From: Hymenobacter ruricola
GTDB lineage: Bacteria; Bacteroidota; Bacteroidia; Cytophagales; Hymenobacteraceae
Reading direction: 5' to 3'
NCBI RefSeq assembly: GCF_015694525.1
Contig: NZ_JADQDM010000007.1
Coordinates: 62,001-126,000, forward strand
Length of the DNA stretch: 64,000 nucleotides
Made by a program: the position numbers and the translations under genes. The notes beneath the pieces are model-generated. The model saw only the letters and a list, made by a program, of their open reading frames with translations. It was not told the DNA's origin and searched no databases. This document shows, piece by piece, positions 19,217 to 28,728 of this stretch (positions within the stretch are counted from its first letter, which is position 1; every line of letters begins with the position of its first letter).

Positions 19217-19256
19217 ACAGGTTGACTTCGACTCAAACAACAACAGAAAAAGTATG

Positions 19257-19342
19257 GTCATGCTGAGCTTGTCGAAGCATCTCGCGTGAATGGCAAATGA
19301 ATTACTGCCCCAAGCAAGATGCTTCGACAAGCTCAGCAGGAC
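19257..19342. repeat. palindromic intergenic repeat, GTCATGCTGAGC subtype
   Basis: GTCATGCTGAGCTTGTCGAAG and the later CTTCGACAAGCTCAGCAGGAC are near-perfect inverted arms around a 40-nt loop. It lies just after the sugar kinase gene. Confidence 0.85.
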
Positions 19343-19356
19343 GGGCTGCTAGTATT

Positions 19357-19405
19357 GCCCAACAAAAAGGCCGCTCCCTGATGGGAAGCGGCCTTTTTGT
19401 TGGGC
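19357..19405. terminator. bidirectional terminator between the sugar kinase and GH13 genes
   Basis: GCCCAACAAAAAGGCCGCT and AGCGGCCTTTTTGTTGGGC are inverted arms separated by a short loop, with T tracts on both strands. It serves two convergent genes. Confidence 0.85.
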
Positions 19406-19418
19406 GGAATTTCTGCCG

Positions 19419-22289
19419 CTAGTGTTGCACGACCAGCCGGATGGTCTGGCTGAGCTGCGGGGTGCTGAGGCGCACGAGGTACACCCCCGCCGCCAGCCCT
19501 TGCACGGGCAGGCTCAGGCTGTGCGAGCCGGCGGCTTGCGGCGCGGCGGCGCTCAGGGTGCGCACGGTGGCGCCCAGCAGGTTTTGCACGGTGAGGGTGA
19601 CGGCAGCGGGCGCCGGCAGCTCGTATTGCAACTGGGCGGTGCTGCTGCTGGGGTTGGGCGCGGCCGTGAGGCGCAGCACGGCCGCGGCGGCCTGGGCGCG
19701 GGTGGGCAGCAGCGTGGCTTTCCGGATGCGGCGCGAGGTGTAGATGGCGTACTGGCCGGGCTGCAGGGTGAGCAGGGCGTTGGGGTTGGCGACGGTGATG
19801 CTATCGCCGCTGAGGTAGTTGTACCACTTGCCGGCGTTCTGGAAAGCCGGGTCGAGGGTGGTGGCCGTCACGCCGAAGTTGCCGACGATGGTGACGTTGG
19901 TGGTGGCGTCGCTCAGGTGAATGGTTTTGCCAGCGTCGGCCAGCGACTGCGTGTAGCTGGTGGGGTTTTCAAACACGGGCTCCTTCTTTTTGAGCGCGAT
20001 GAGGGCCCGGTACACGTCGTAGAGCTGGCGGCGGTTGGCGTTCTGGTAGTAGGGCCACACGGCGGGCTTGGCGCTGAGCTTGCACTGGTCGTTGCCGTAG
20101 GGCAAGGGCAGCGTGCCGTTGGAGCAGATGAAGATGGACCGGTCGTAGCCCAGCTCGCCGAACTGCCACACCATTTTGGGGCCCGGCACGGTGAAGAAGA
20201 AGGCCGCGGCCAACTCCTGGCGGGCCAGGGCGGTGTTGAGGTTTTTGGTGTCGTAGCCGCCCGCGGCGTTGCCGAAGGCCAGGTTTTTGTACATCAGCCG
20301 CTCCTCGTCGTGGCTTTCCATGTAGGTAATCAGGTTGGGCTGGTTCCAGCCGCGGCCGCCCTGGGCGGTGCTGCCGTAGTAGCCGTAGCTGAAGTTGGAG
20401 CCCGGGATGTAGCCCATGGTGGCCTCGTTGTAGTTGTAGTTGGCATTGCCCCAGAGCATAAAGCCGTTGTTGGCCAGCACGGTGCCCTCGGAATTGTCGG
20501 GGAAGTGCTCCAGGATGGGGTACATGCCGGGGTCCACGCTCATCAGGTGCTGGTAGTAGTCCATCCAGATGTTGATGCGCGACTGGTCGTAGTTGGGGTA
20601 GGTGCTCTGGGTGGTGGGTTTCTGGCTGAAGCCGCCGGCCAGGTCAAACCGGTAGCCGTCCACCTTGTACTCCTGCACCCAGAACGACATCACCTGCTTC
20701 GAGAAGTACTTCGTGAAGACGCTTTCGTGGTTGAGGTCGTTGTAAACGCTGTAAGGGTGCGGGGCCGTTTGGTTGAACCAGGGGTTGTTGGCCGCGGGCG
20801 CGCCGTTGGCGTCGGCGTACAGCTGCACCATCGGGCTCTGGCCGGTGGAGTGGTTCAGCACCACGTCGAGAATGATGGCAATGCCGCGGCGGTGGGCCTC
20901 GTCGATGAACTGCTTCAAGGCCGTCTTGGTGCCGTAATACTTGTCGGGCGCGAAGTAGAAATCGGGGCTGTAGCCCCAGTTGTCGTTGCCGTCGAACTCG
21001 TTGATGGGCATCAACTCGATGGCGTTCACCCCGAGGCGAGAGAGGTAGTTGAGCGTGTCGCGCAGGGTCTGGTAGTCGTGGTAAGCCAGGAAATCGCGCA
21101 GGTGCAGCTCGTAAATCACCAAGTCGGCGCGGCTGGGGCGCTGGAAGTTGGGCGTCGTCCACACAAACGGCGCCTGGTTGGTTTGCAGCACCGACACGAT
21201 GCCCGTGGTCAGGCCCGTGGGGTAGGCCTTCAGGTTCGGATACGTCGCGGCCGGGATGAATCGGTCATCGTTCGGGTCCAGTATTTTCTCGCAGTACGGG
21301 TCGGCCACGCGCAGGGCGCCGTCCACGAGGTACTGGTAGGCGTATTCCACGCCCGGCGTGAGGCCGTTGATTTGCACCCACCAGTTGTTGCCGTCGGGCG
21401 TGCGGTTCATGAACGCCGAGTTGAGCGTCTGCCAGTTGTTGAACTCGCCGATGGCGTACACGAACTGCTTATTTGGCGCCGTCAGGTTCAGAATCACCGA
21501 CGTGCCCCCGTTCAAATACGTGATGCCGTCCTTGGCGCCGGCCGGCAGGGCCGCCGTCACCACCTGGGGCCGCACCACCAGCACCAACGAATCGATGGCC
21601 TGCGAAGCGCCGCTGGTGGCCGTGAAGCGCACCACGTTGCGGCCGGTTTGCGAGATGGTGATGTTGGAAGTGAGCGTGGTAGCACCGGCCTGCTGGGCCA
21701 CTTGCGTGCCGTTGAGGCTAAACGCCAGGTTGGCCGCAGCCGAAGCCGTGCCGGTCACGCTCACCTGCGAGTTAAGGTTAACAAACAGCGGGTTGCCGTT
21801 GGCACCGGCCGTGGGACTGGTGATGCGGGCCGAAAGCGCCGCCTGCGCCGCGTCCACAAAAATGTCGCCGCCGCCCGCCGCGCGGCCTACCACGGAGCCG
21901 TCGGCATTCTTGAAAATCATGCCCAGGCGCAGCAGCGTTTCGCCAGCCGGAATCGGGTAGTACGTGCGCGGGGTGATGGTAATGTGGTAGAGGTTGGGGT
22001 TGCTGGCGTCGCGCGTCATCAGCGCCGTGGGGTCGGCGGCGTTGAAGCTGGGACTGTGCACGTTGCGCCAGTTGGTGTTGCTGGAACTCAGGTTGGTGAC
22101 GGTGCCGGTCCAGATGTAGACGTTGCCCGGGAAGTTGTTCAGCGCGCCGTTGCCCTGGCTGGCGTCGAAGTTGATGGTGACGGGCGTGGTGTCGGTGAAA
22201 AACACCGGCGTGGTGGTAACGACCTGGGCCTGGGCCGTCCAGGCCAGCAGGCTGCAGAGCAGGATGGTAATGCGGGTAAGTGTTGGCAT
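19419..22289 (-). CDS. secreted GH13 alpha-amylase-family enzyme with T9SS sorting domain
   Basis: This 956-residue protein has a signal peptide ending AQA, N-terminal beta domains (about 22-250), a CBM48-like module near 265-345 (KQFVYAIGEFNNWQ) and a GH13 barrel from about 375. The conserved regions are DVVLNHS, GYRFDLAGG with nucleophile Asp549, ILEHF with acid/base Glu594, and ESHDEE with Asp661. The last 80 residues (APNPSSSTAQLQYELP...VYLVRLSTPQLSQTIRLVVQH) are a T9SS type A sorting domain, so the enzyme is probably anchored at or released from the cell surface. It should cut alpha-glucans into oligosaccharides for the SusCD system. A matching LacI-type operator lies upstream. Confidence 0.93.
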   Translation of the reverse strand: MPTLTRITILLCSLLAWTAQAQVVTTTPVFFTDTTPVTINFDASQGNGALNNFPGNVYIWTGTVTNLSSSNTNWRNVHSPSFNAADPTALMTRDASNPNLYHITITPRTYYPIPAGETLLRLGMIFKNADGSVVGRAAGGGDIFVDAAQAALSARITSPTAGANGNPLFVNLNSQVSVTGTASAAANLAFSLNGTQVAQQAGATTLTSNITISQTGRNVVRFTATSGASQAIDSLVLVVRPQVVTAALPAGAKDGITYLNGGTSVILNLTAPNKQFVYAIGEFNNWQTLNSAFMNRTPDGNNWWVQINGLTPGVEYAYQYLVDGALRVADPYCEKILDPNDDRFIPAATYPNLKAYPTGLTTGIVSVLQTNQAPFVWTTPNFQRPSRADLVIYELHLRDFLAYHDYQTLRDTLNYLSRLGVNAIELMPINEFDGNDNWGYSPDFYFAPDKYYGTKTALKQFIDEAHRRGIAIILDVVLNHSTGQSPMVQLYADANGAPAANNPWFNQTAPHPYSVYNDLNHESVFTKYFSKQVMSFWVQEYKVDGYRFDLAGGFSQKPTTQSTYPNYDQSRINIWMDYYQHLMSVDPGMYPILEHFPDNSEGTVLANNGFMLWGNANYNYNEATMGYIPGSNFSYGYYGSTAQGGRGWNQPNLITYMESHDEERLMYKNLAFGNAAGGYDTKNLNTALARQELAAAFFFTVPGPKMVWQFGELGYDRSIFICSNGTLPLPYGNDQCKLSAKPAVWPYYQNANRRQLYDVYRALIALKKKEPVFENPTSYTQSLADAGKTIHLSDATTNVTIVGNFGVTATTLDPAFQNAGKWYNYLSGDSITVANPNALLTLQPGQYAIYTSRRIRKATLLPTRAQAAAAVLRLTAAPNPSSSTAQLQYELPAPAAVTLTVQNLLGATVRTLSAAAPQAAGSHSLSLPVQGLAAGVYLVRLSTPQLSQTIRLVVQH

Positions 22290-22346
22290 TGGGGGAATTT
22301 TTGGATGGTTGGAAGAAGGAACAACCAGGGCTGAGCGAGACCCTGC

Positions 22347-22358
22347 GCAATCGTTAGC
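22347..22358. promoter_or_regulatory. LacI-type operator candidate upstream of the GH13 gene
   Basis: GCAATCGTTAGC is an imperfect palindrome around a central CG and resembles the site at 12336-12347. On the minus strand it lies directly after a -7-like TATCTTG, so a bound repressor would cover the start site. Confidence 0.5.
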
Positions 22359-22399
22359 GCAAGATACGTCTTAGCGCCTTAAAGTGAGGCAAAACCGCC

Positions 22400-22407
22400 T
22401 ACCTTTA
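22400..22407 (+). promoter_or_regulatory. -7 element TACCTTTA before the DUF2279 gene
   Basis: It matches TAnnTTTG at five of six fixed positions and lies 18 bp before the ATG. It is divergent from the GH13 promoter. Confidence 0.45.
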
Positions 22408-22425
22408 CGGCCACTTTAGGCCCGC

Positions 22426-23415
22426 ATGACGTTTATTCCCCGCTTTTTTGTTGCCCTGCGCCGCTGGCTGCTGTTGGGGCTACTGGCAGGGTGCGGGCTG
22501 GGCCAGGGGCCCGCGGCCCAGGCACAAACCCGCACCCGCGCCGACAGCGCCGGACGGCCCGCTCCGCCCCGGCTGCCCGGCGCCCCGCTGTTGCGCGATT
22601 CCGTGGCCGAGCGCCGGCGGCGCCTGCGCTGGCTGGTGGGCGGCTCGGCGGTGGGCTACGGCGTCATCTACACGGGCCTCACCACCGCCTGGTACACCGG
22701 CGAAAAAGTGCCCCTGCACTGGTTCAACGACTTGCCCGAGTGGCAGCAGCTCGACAAGGCCGGCCACTTCTGGGGCTCGTTTCAAGAAAGCCGCGCCGCC
22801 GTCGACATGCTGCACTGGGCCGGCCTGAGCGAAAAGAACGCGCTGTGGTACGGCTCCTTCGTGGGTTTCGCCATTCAAAGCCCGCTGGAATTGCTGGACG
22901 GCCGCGACCCGGAATACGGCGCCTCGGCCACCGACTTGGCCGCCAACTTCCTGGGCTCGTCGGCCCTGCTGGCCCAGCAGCTGGCCTGGCACGACATCCG
23001 CATCATGCCCAAATGGTCGTTTCACCTCACCGGCTACGCTCAGCGCCGCCCCAACGTGCTGGGCAGCAACGTGCCCGAGCGCTGGCTCAAGGACTACAAC
23101 GGCCAGACCTACTGGCTCTGCACCGACGTGGGCGCTTTCCTGAAGCCCGGCAACCGCTGGCCGCGCTGGCTGCAGCCCGCCGTGGGCTACGGCGGCGAAG
23201 ACATGGTGTACAACGACGACGGCACCAATGCCGCGGCCGGCCTGCGCCCTTACCGCCAGTTCTACCTGTCGCTCGACGTGGATTTGCGGCGCATCCCGAC
23301 CCGCAGCCTTATGCTCAAACGCGTACTCTACACCCTGAGCATCTTTCACTTGCCCGCGCCGGCCCTGGAATACAACGGACGCAACGGTTTCGGCTTCCAC
23401 GCGCTCTATTTGTAG
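22426..23415 (+). CDS. DUF2279 family protein (YfiM-like)
   Basis: This 329-residue protein has a signal peptide ending AQA at about residue 35 and a basic region with one hydrophobic segment near residue 75 (WLVGGSAVGYGVIYTGLTTA). The family core includes WQQLDKAGHFWGSF, GFAIQSPLELLDG and a helix with DLAANFLGSSALLAQQ. DUF2279 proteins are common in Bacteroidota and have no established function. It is probably in the envelope. The next gene is 135 bp downstream. Confidence 0.75.
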   Translation: MTFIPRFFVALRRWLLLGLLAGCGLGQGPAAQAQTRTRADSAGRPAPPRLPGAPLLRDSVAERRRRLRWLVGGSAVGYGVIYTGLTTAWYTGEKVPLHWFNDLPEWQQLDKAGHFWGSFQESRAAVDMLHWAGLSEKNALWYGSFVGFAIQSPLELLDGRDPEYGASATDLAANFLGSSALLAQQLAWHDIRIMPKWSFHLTGYAQRRPNVLGSNVPERWLKDYNGQTYWLCTDVGAFLKPGNRWPRWLQPAVGYGGEDMVYNDDGTNAAAGLRPYRQFYLSLDVDLRRIPTRSLMLKRVLYTLSIFHLPAPALEYNGRNGFGFHALYL

Positions 23416-23550
23416 GGCGCGGCCAGCTAAAATCCGACGCGGCAACCCGTTCGGCCCTCGCCGCCCGTACTTTTGACGAACCCACCCGGCCCGGGCTGCT
23501 GTTATCTATAGCCAGCATAACTAGCCCCGCGTAGGCAAAAACCTGATATT

Positions 23551-24777
23551 ATGAACGTAGGAGATAGAGTCCGGCTGCTCACCGGCACCGAAGAAGGAAT
23601 CGTTACCCGCCTGCTCGACAGCGAGTTGGTGGAAGTAGCCATCGACAACGATTTCACCATTCCCGTGCTGCGGCGCGAAGTAGTGGTAGTGGCCCAGGAA
23701 GAAGGCAAGTCCTTCGACCGCGCCGCCCCCGACCTGGGCCCCGGCCAGGTCCCCGGCCGCAACGCCAACGCCAGCAAGAAAGACAAAAGCAAGCGCCCCG
23801 GCCAGGCGCCGGCCGGCCCGCCCCGCCCGCCCCAGCCGTCGTTGCAGGAAGCCCTGGCCGCGGCGGCATCCAGCGGCGCGGGCATGGCCAAACCGGCCGG
23901 CATCGTGCCCGGTGCATCTGGTGCCAAGCAACCCGCCGCGGCCAAAGGCCTTTTCCTGGCCCTGGTGCACCAGTCGCCCGAGCTGCTGGGCGTCACGCTC
24001 ATCAACAACACCGAGGCCGACGTGCTGTATACCTACGGCGAGGAAACCAGCGCCCGCCCCTACCGCGCCCTGGCCGCCGACAAGCTGGGTCCCAAGTCCA
24101 GCACCAAGCCCCTCTCCTTCCTGCACCTCAAGGACTTTGAAACCTGGCCGGCCGTGGTATTCCAGCTCCTGCCCACCAAGCCCAACGGCGATGCTGCTTA
24201 CGAGCTGCTCACTAAGCGCCAGGCCTTCAAGGCCAGCACGTTCTACAGCAGCCAGCGCCCGGCGCCCGTGATTGGCAAAGACGCCTACCTCTTCCAGCTG
24301 GACGAAAAAGCGGCCGCCGCCATCGCGCCCGAGCAGTTGGCCCAGGAAACCCCGGCGCCCGCTGCTGCGCCCGCCAAACCCGCCGGCGTGGATGCCGCTG
24401 CCCTGAAAGCCCAGCTCAGCGGCGACGCGCCGGCCAAGCCCGCTGCGGTAGCTGCTGCGGCAGCCCCGGCGCCGGCCGCGCCCGTGGTGGCCCCGCCCCA
24501 CGAAGTCGACCTGCACTTGGAAGCCCTGCGACCCGACAATAAGGAAGACCTTTCCAACACCGCCATTCTGCGCCTGCAGCTTGATGCGTTTGAGGACGCG
24601 CTGAGCCGGGCGCTGGCCACCAACATGCACGAGATTGTCTTCATCCACGGCATGGGCAACGGGGTGCTGCGCAAGGAAATTCACCGCCAGCTGAGCCGCA
24701 ACAAGGACATCAAGTTCTTCGAGGACGCCCGCAAGGAGAAGTTCGGCTTCGGCGCCACGCTGGTGCGGCTGAAGTAG
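23551..24777 (+). CDS. DUF2027 domain protein with C-terminal Smr domain
   Basis: This 408-residue protein starts with a small KOW/SH3-like strand region (MNVGDRVRLLTGTEEGIVTRL). A charged Pro/Lys linker (residues 55-125), a DUF2027 core (LALVHQSPELLGVTLINNTE) and a second Ala/Pro linker (about 265-310) follow. The C-terminal Smr domain (about 315-408) shows VDLHLEAL, FIHGMGNGVLRKEIH and the final TLVRLK. Smr domains are nucleases or nucleic-acid-binding modules. The two low-complexity linkers are long for the family. The precise role is unknown. Confidence 0.85.
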   Translation: MNVGDRVRLLTGTEEGIVTRLLDSELVEVAIDNDFTIPVLRREVVVVAQEEGKSFDRAAPDLGPGQVPGRNANASKKDKSKRPGQAPAGPPRPPQPSLQEALAAAASSGAGMAKPAGIVPGASGAKQPAAAKGLFLALVHQSPELLGVTLINNTEADVLYTYGEETSARPYRALAADKLGPKSSTKPLSFLHLKDFETWPAVVFQLLPTKPNGDAAYELLTKRQAFKASTFYSSQRPAPVIGKDAYLFQLDEKAAAAIAPEQLAQETPAPAAAPAKPAGVDAAALKAQLSGDAPAKPAAVAAAAAPAPAAPVVAPPHEVDLHLEALRPDNKEDLSNTAILRLQLDAFEDALSRALATNMHEIVFIHGMGNGVLRKEIHRQLSRNKDIKFFEDARKEKFGFGATLVRLK

Positions 24778-24811
24778 CTGGTTGGCACATTTGCAGAGAG
24801 ACAGACAGTAA

Positions 24812-24901
24812 GTCATGCAGAGCGTGAGCGAAGCATCTTTACCGTAGCAGTAAATCAAATTACCTGCGCGGTAGAGATGCTTCGCTCACGCTCTGCATGA
24901 C
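24812..24901. repeat. palindromic intergenic repeat, CATGC/GAAGCATCTTTACC subtype
   Basis: GTCATGCAGAGCGTGAGCG, then AAGCATCTTTACC, pairs with a mirror arm ending GCTCTGCATGAC. It closely matches the copy at 2783. It lies between two convergent genes. Confidence 0.85.
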
Positions 24902-24990
24902 GTTCTTGTTTTGTTGTTTCCTTCCCCAACACTCCTCGCCACCAGGCGGCACCAGTTGCCGCCGAAACGGACCTCTGCGGCCGGTACTGG

Positions 24991-26250
24991 TCAGAAATTG
25001 AAGTCGCGCGGTTCGCCGGCCAGCTCGCGGCCGCGCAGGATGAACTTGGGCTGGTAGGTTTCTTCCTCGGCCCAGTTCAGCTCCTCAAAGGGCTTGCGGT
25101 CGCCGTACACCTTTGGGCCCGTGACGGACAAGCCCAGGGCGCGGTTTTGCTCCTGCTCTTGCCAGACCTCGGCCAGCACGTCGGCCAACTGGTGCCCCCA
25201 CGCGCGTTTCCCGGCCGCTATTACGGCATGGCGCCAGTCGGCATGGGCGGCGATGGGCCACGGTGCCGCCTGGTGTTCCAGCGCGCGTTCCATCCAGTTA
25301 ATGGCATCGAACAGGTAGCCGCGGCGGCGCTCCCCGTCGGCGCGGTCGGCCTCGTACCAGCGCAGCAGGCGCGGCAGCTCGGCCGGGTCCTCAAACTGCC
25401 GGAAATACGCGGCAAAATCATCGTGGTTCAAAATGAGCGGGTGCCACGGCAAGCTGGCGGCCATGTCGCCGCGGGCGCGCTGGGCGGCCAGCTTTTCCGC
25501 TTTGTCGGCTTCGGTGAGGCCGATGTAGTACGCCTCTTTCTCGCCGCGCACGTCGGGCAGCGCCAGCGGGGAGCCCCCGCCGGTGGCCGCGTCGTGGAAC
25601 CCGTACCAGGCCGGCGGCACGGAGTACGCCCGGCGCTCAGCAGCTTGGTAGCCCTCGTCCGCGTTGTCCGTGGCTTCCGCGTCGTCCTCGCCACCTTCGG
25701 CGGTGCGCCGGAAGGCCTCGTAGTTCTGCCACGCCCAGTTGCGCTCGGGCTCGTAGTCGTCGGAGCGCAGGTAGGCTTCGTAGAGGGCCACCTCATCGGC
25801 CGTGACGGGCGGCAGCCACGGGCAATACTCAATGTAATTCTCCCACTGCCGAAACTCCTGGGTGTGGCGCACGCCGGGCAGCGTAATTTGTTCGGCCCGC
25901 CAGCGGCATTGCAGGTCGAAGAGCTTCTTCTGCTGAATTTCCCACAGGGCGTGGGCCGCCGCCTCGCGGATTTCCACGAACCGCGCCCCCGCCTGCTTCA
26001 GCAGCATGGGCCCTTTGAGGTAGGCGCCGGCTTTGGCGTTGGCGTACATGCGGGCCACGAGCGGCGGGCTCTGGGCCAAGTACGGCGTCATGGCTTCCGC
26101 GAACGCGGGCAGCGCCAGCAACTCGGCCTCAAACAGCCGCGCCAGCCCGGCAAAATCGGGCTTCGCCTGCGCTGCTTTGATGTAGGCCGCCCGCGCCTCG
26201 GGCGTGTCCGGCAGCGTGGGGTCGGCGGAGGGGGGCGGCAAGTCTTCCAT
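24991..26250 (-). CDS. hypothetical protein
   Basis: I do not recognise a family. I start it at ATG 26250 (MEDLPPPSADPTLPD), giving 419 residues; the frame stays open to 26406, but that extension covers a likely promoter. The product is soluble, acidic, and rich in Trp, Tyr and Ala (IEYCPWLPPVTADEVALYE, NWAWQNYEAFRRTAEGG). No signal peptide or membrane segment is seen. It is convergent with the Smr gene and divergent from the metallophosphoesterase gene. Confidence 0.6.
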   Translation of the reverse strand: MEDLPPPSADPTLPDTPEARAAYIKAAQAKPDFAGLARLFEAELLALPAFAEAMTPYLAQSPPLVARMYANAKAGAYLKGPMLLKQAGARFVEIREAAAHALWEIQQKKLFDLQCRWRAEQITLPGVRHTQEFRQWENYIEYCPWLPPVTADEVALYEAYLRSDDYEPERNWAWQNYEAFRRTAEGGEDDAEATDNADEGYQAAERRAYSVPPAWYGFHDAATGGGSPLALPDVRGEKEAYYIGLTEADKAEKLAAQRARGDMAASLPWHPLILNHDDFAAYFRQFEDPAELPRLLRWYEADRADGERRRGYLFDAINWMERALEHQAAPWPIAAHADWRHAVIAAGKRAWGHQLADVLAEVWQEQEQNRALGLSVTGPKVYGDRKPFEELNWAEEETYQPKFILRGRELAGEPRDFNF

Positions 26251-26629
26251 GAGGAGCGGAGGCGCTGCTGGTGAAGCGCCGCTAAATGTAGGGGTTAGCC
26301 TGCGGAATGCGGGGCCGTGGATAGGGCTCCCGCTCTGGGCATGAGCCGCCAAAACGTGGCATTCAAATTTTATATTGCGCTGCTGACTTTTAATGGCAAG
26401 CGCCACTCCTGCCGGACCGCGCCGACGCTGTCCCTGCTGCTACGTCCTGCGTGCTTTCGCAGCTATCCAGCCCTTCGACCCCGGCCCGGCCCCACGCGGC
26501 AGTCATGGTGCGACCTGCCGCCCGTGAGCCGCGCGCAGGTAATGCAGCGGTGTGGTGGTAGTATTGCGGGCAGGCGCCGCCGAGGGCGTGCCGCGTTGCG
26601 TAGTTACACTTTTCTTCTCTGTTTCTCCC
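26251..26629. other. divergent intergenic region
   Basis: This 379-bp gap separates two divergent genes. On the minus strand AAAATTTG (26364-26371) is a fair -7 element for the hypothetical gene. I see no RNA gene or clear operator in it. Confidence 0.4.
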
Positions 26630-27550
26630 ATGTACGACCTCATCGGCGACATCCACGGCCACGCCCCCGAGCTCCACCAGCTGCTGCAGAAGCTCGGCTA
26701 CGTGCCCAACGCAGCCGGCATCTACCGCCACCCGGCGGGCCGGCAGGTCATCTTTCTCGGGGATTTCATTGACCGCGGGCCGGCCATCCGCGAGACGCTG
26801 CAAGTGGTGCGCGGCATGGTGGACGCCGGCACCGCCCTGGCCGTGATGGGCAACCACGAGTACAACGCCCTCGCCTTTTGGGCCTTCGACCCCACCGGCG
26901 GGCACCTGCGGCCGCACTTGCCCCACCACATTCTGCAGCACCTCGAAACCATCAAGGCCTTCAGCACCAAGGAGCTGTTTGCCGAGTGGCGGGACTACCT
27001 GGCGTGGTTCATGCGGCTGCCGCTGTTTCTGGAGCTGCCGGGGCTGCGCGTGGTGCACGCCTGCTGGGACGCCCGCTACATTGCCTACCTGCGCCGGGAG
27101 CTGCCCGATGCCCGCCTCACGCCCGACTTTCTGCTGCGGGCCAGCCGCGCGGGCTCCGAGGAGTTCAGGGCCATCGAAATCACGCTGAAAGGCCAGGAAA
27201 CCGACCTGCCCGACGGCCGTCATTTCTTCGACAAGGACGGCCACCGCCGCACCCGCGTGCGCACGGCCTGGTGGCGCGACCCGGCCGCCTCCACCTACCA
27301 CGACTACTTCCTCGAACGCATTGAGGCCCTGGCCGACCAGCCGGTGGACGCGGCCGCCCTGCCCGACGCCAGCTACTACCAGGACGAGACGCCGGTGTTC
27401 TTCGGCCACTACTGGCTGCGCGGCGAGCCCCGGATTCTCACGCCGCACTCCGTGTGCCTCGACTACAGCGTGGCCAAGGGCGGCGAGCTGGTGGGCTACC
27501 GCTGGCAGGGCGAGCCGGCCCTCACGCCCGAGGGGCTGGTGCGCGCCTAG
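26630..27550 (+). CDS. metallophosphoesterase (calcineurin-like/ApaH-like)
   Basis: The start is ATG 26630 ([11 protein letters not shown]); an upstream extension is Arg/Ala-rich and implausible. The 306-residue protein has the PPP-type metal-binding blocks GDIHGH, GDFIDRG and GNHEYN in order near the N terminus, and FFGHYW near the C terminus. The family includes diadenosine tetraphosphatases and protein phosphatases; the substrate here is unknown. It is cytoplasmic. The response regulator gene begins about 90 bp downstream, with its own putative promoter. Confidence 0.85.
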   Translation: MYDLIGDIHGHAPELHQLLQKLGYVPNAAGIYRHPAGRQVIFLGDFIDRGPAIRETLQVVRGMVDAGTALAVMGNHEYNALAFWAFDPTGGHLRPHLPHHILQHLETIKAFSTKELFAEWRDYLAWFMRLPLFLELPGLRVVHACWDARYIAYLRRELPDARLTPDFLLRASRAGSEEFRAIEITLKGQETDLPDGRHFFDKDGHRRTRVRTAWWRDPAASTYHDYFLERIEALADQPVDAAALPDASYYQDETPVFFGHYWLRGEPRILTPHSVCLDYSVAKGGELVGYRWQGEPALTPEGLVRA

Positions 27551-27579
27551 CCCGGCGCGGGCTTGCCGGTGCAAAAACA

Positions 27580-27624
27580 ACATCTTTATGTCATGGCGCC
27601 GTGTTGGTTTGCGGCGGAACTTTG
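27580..27624 (+). promoter_or_regulatory. palindrome A and TTTG promoter of the NarL-type regulator gene
   Basis: ACAT-CTTT-ATGT (27580-27591) is followed by CGCCGTGTTG (27597-27606) and ACTTTG (27619-27624). The same three blocks recur at exactly the same spacing at 34509-34553. The palindrome centre is 35.5 bp from TTTG at both sites. This suggests one transcription factor controls both genes, possibly the regulator itself. Confidence 0.65.
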
Positions 27625-27640
27625 CCCCATGACATTCCCC

Positions 27641-28297
27641 ATGGCCCTGGCCATTATCGAAGACCAGGCCCCCATCCGGGAAACCCTGAACGAATACCTC
27701 TGCGCGCAGCCCGAGTTTCAGTGCGTGCTGACGGCGGACTCCGTGGAGGGCTTTTTGCACGCGCTGCCCGCGGCTGCGCGGCCGCCGCAGCTCATCCTCT
27801 CCGACATCGGCCTGCCCGGCCTCACCGGCATTCAGGGCCTGCCCCTCATTCAGGAGCGCCTGCCCGAGGCCCAGATACTCATGCTGAGCGTGTACGCCGA
27901 CGCCGAGCGCGTGTTCCAGGCGCTGCGGGCCGGCGCGGTGGGCTACCTGCTCAAGAACACGCCCCTGGCCCAGCTCAAGGAACACCTGCTGCAGGTGGCG
28001 GCCGGCGGCTCGCCCATGAGCCCCGGCGTGGCGCGCTACGTGGTGCAGGCCTTTGCCGGGCACCCCGTGCCCCCGCCCATGCTGCCGCTGGAAAGCCTGC
28101 TGCCGGAAACCCTCACCTCGCGGGAGATGGAAATCGTTCGCGGCATCGAAGACGGCCTCAGCTACAAACTCATCGCCGAGCGCCACCACATCAGCCTCGA
28201 CACCGTGCGCAACCACATTCGGGCGGTGTACCGCAAGCTGCAAGTCAACTCCAAGGGCGAGCTGATGGCCCACGCCCTTAAACGCCGGCCCCACTAG
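27641..28297 (+). CDS. NarL/FixJ-type response regulator
   Basis: I use ATG 27641 (MALAIIEDQAPIRETL, 218 aa) because the ATG at 27629 lies too close to the probable -7 element; both are in frame. The receiver domain has the acidic pair in IIEDQ, the phospho-acceptor Asp in LILSDIGLPGLTG and the lysine in GYLLKNT. The C-terminal LuxR-type HTH runs LTSREMEIVRGIEDGLS to RNHIRAVYRKLQV. No kinase is adjacent; two NarL-type kinases lie 20 kb downstream, after five giant surface-protein genes. It is the best candidate for the factor binding the palindromes in this region. Confidence 0.92.
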   Translation: MALAIIEDQAPIRETLNEYLCAQPEFQCVLTADSVEGFLHALPAAARPPQLILSDIGLPGLTGIQGLPLIQERLPEAQILMLSVYADAERVFQALRAGAVGYLLKNTPLAQLKEHLLQVAAGGSPMSPGVARYVVQAFAGHPVPPPMLPLESLLPETLTSREMEIVRGIEDGLSYKLIAERHHISLDTVRNHIRAVYRKLQVNSKGELMAHALKRRPH

Positions 28298-28520
28298 CGC
28301 CGCGTGCACGGCGGCGCCCCCCTCCCGCCGGCGCCGCCACCCCCGCCGGTCCCGCTCCGAGCCCTCTCATGGGCCGGCTAAACGCGCTGAGTCACCGGTT
28401 GACTGCTGGGCCCGCCGCCGACGGGCCCGGCTGGCCCCGGGCGTGTGCCGCGCGAAAAGCGGGGCCCCGCCCGGCAGCTGAGCGCGTGGTAAGGCGGCTG
28501 CCGAAGCCGGCGGCACCGGC

Positions 28521-28546
28521 CCGTGTACCCTGTTTAGGGTACACGG
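28521..28546 (+). promoter_or_regulatory. palindrome B upstream of the 28729 gene
   Basis: The arms CCGTGTACCCT and AGGGTACACGG are perfectly complementary, with spacer GTTT. TTTG lies at 28579-28582, 45.5 bp from the centre. A near-identical palindrome precedes the gene at 39315. The TACCC-N6-GGGTA core has the same overall length as a NarL 7-2-7 site. Confidence 0.7.
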
Positions 28547-28728
28547 CCGGCTTGGCGCGGGCCGACGGCGGCCGGTTCTTTGCGGACTTACGCATTTTCA
28601 TGAGTCTTCCTTCTTTCTTCGCCGGGTGGCGCGGGGCCGCGCGGGGCCGCGCGCAGCGCCCCTGGCTGCCGGGTTCACCGGCCCCCGGCCCGGCAGGGAA
28701 GCTGGCATGCTCGCTTTTTCCGGCACGT

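Noticed and set aside
28369..28728. N-terminal extension of the 28729 protein
   Set aside because: It would place the signal peptide internally and would begin upstream of the palindrome B promoter. Its composition is that of non-coding GC-rich DNA.
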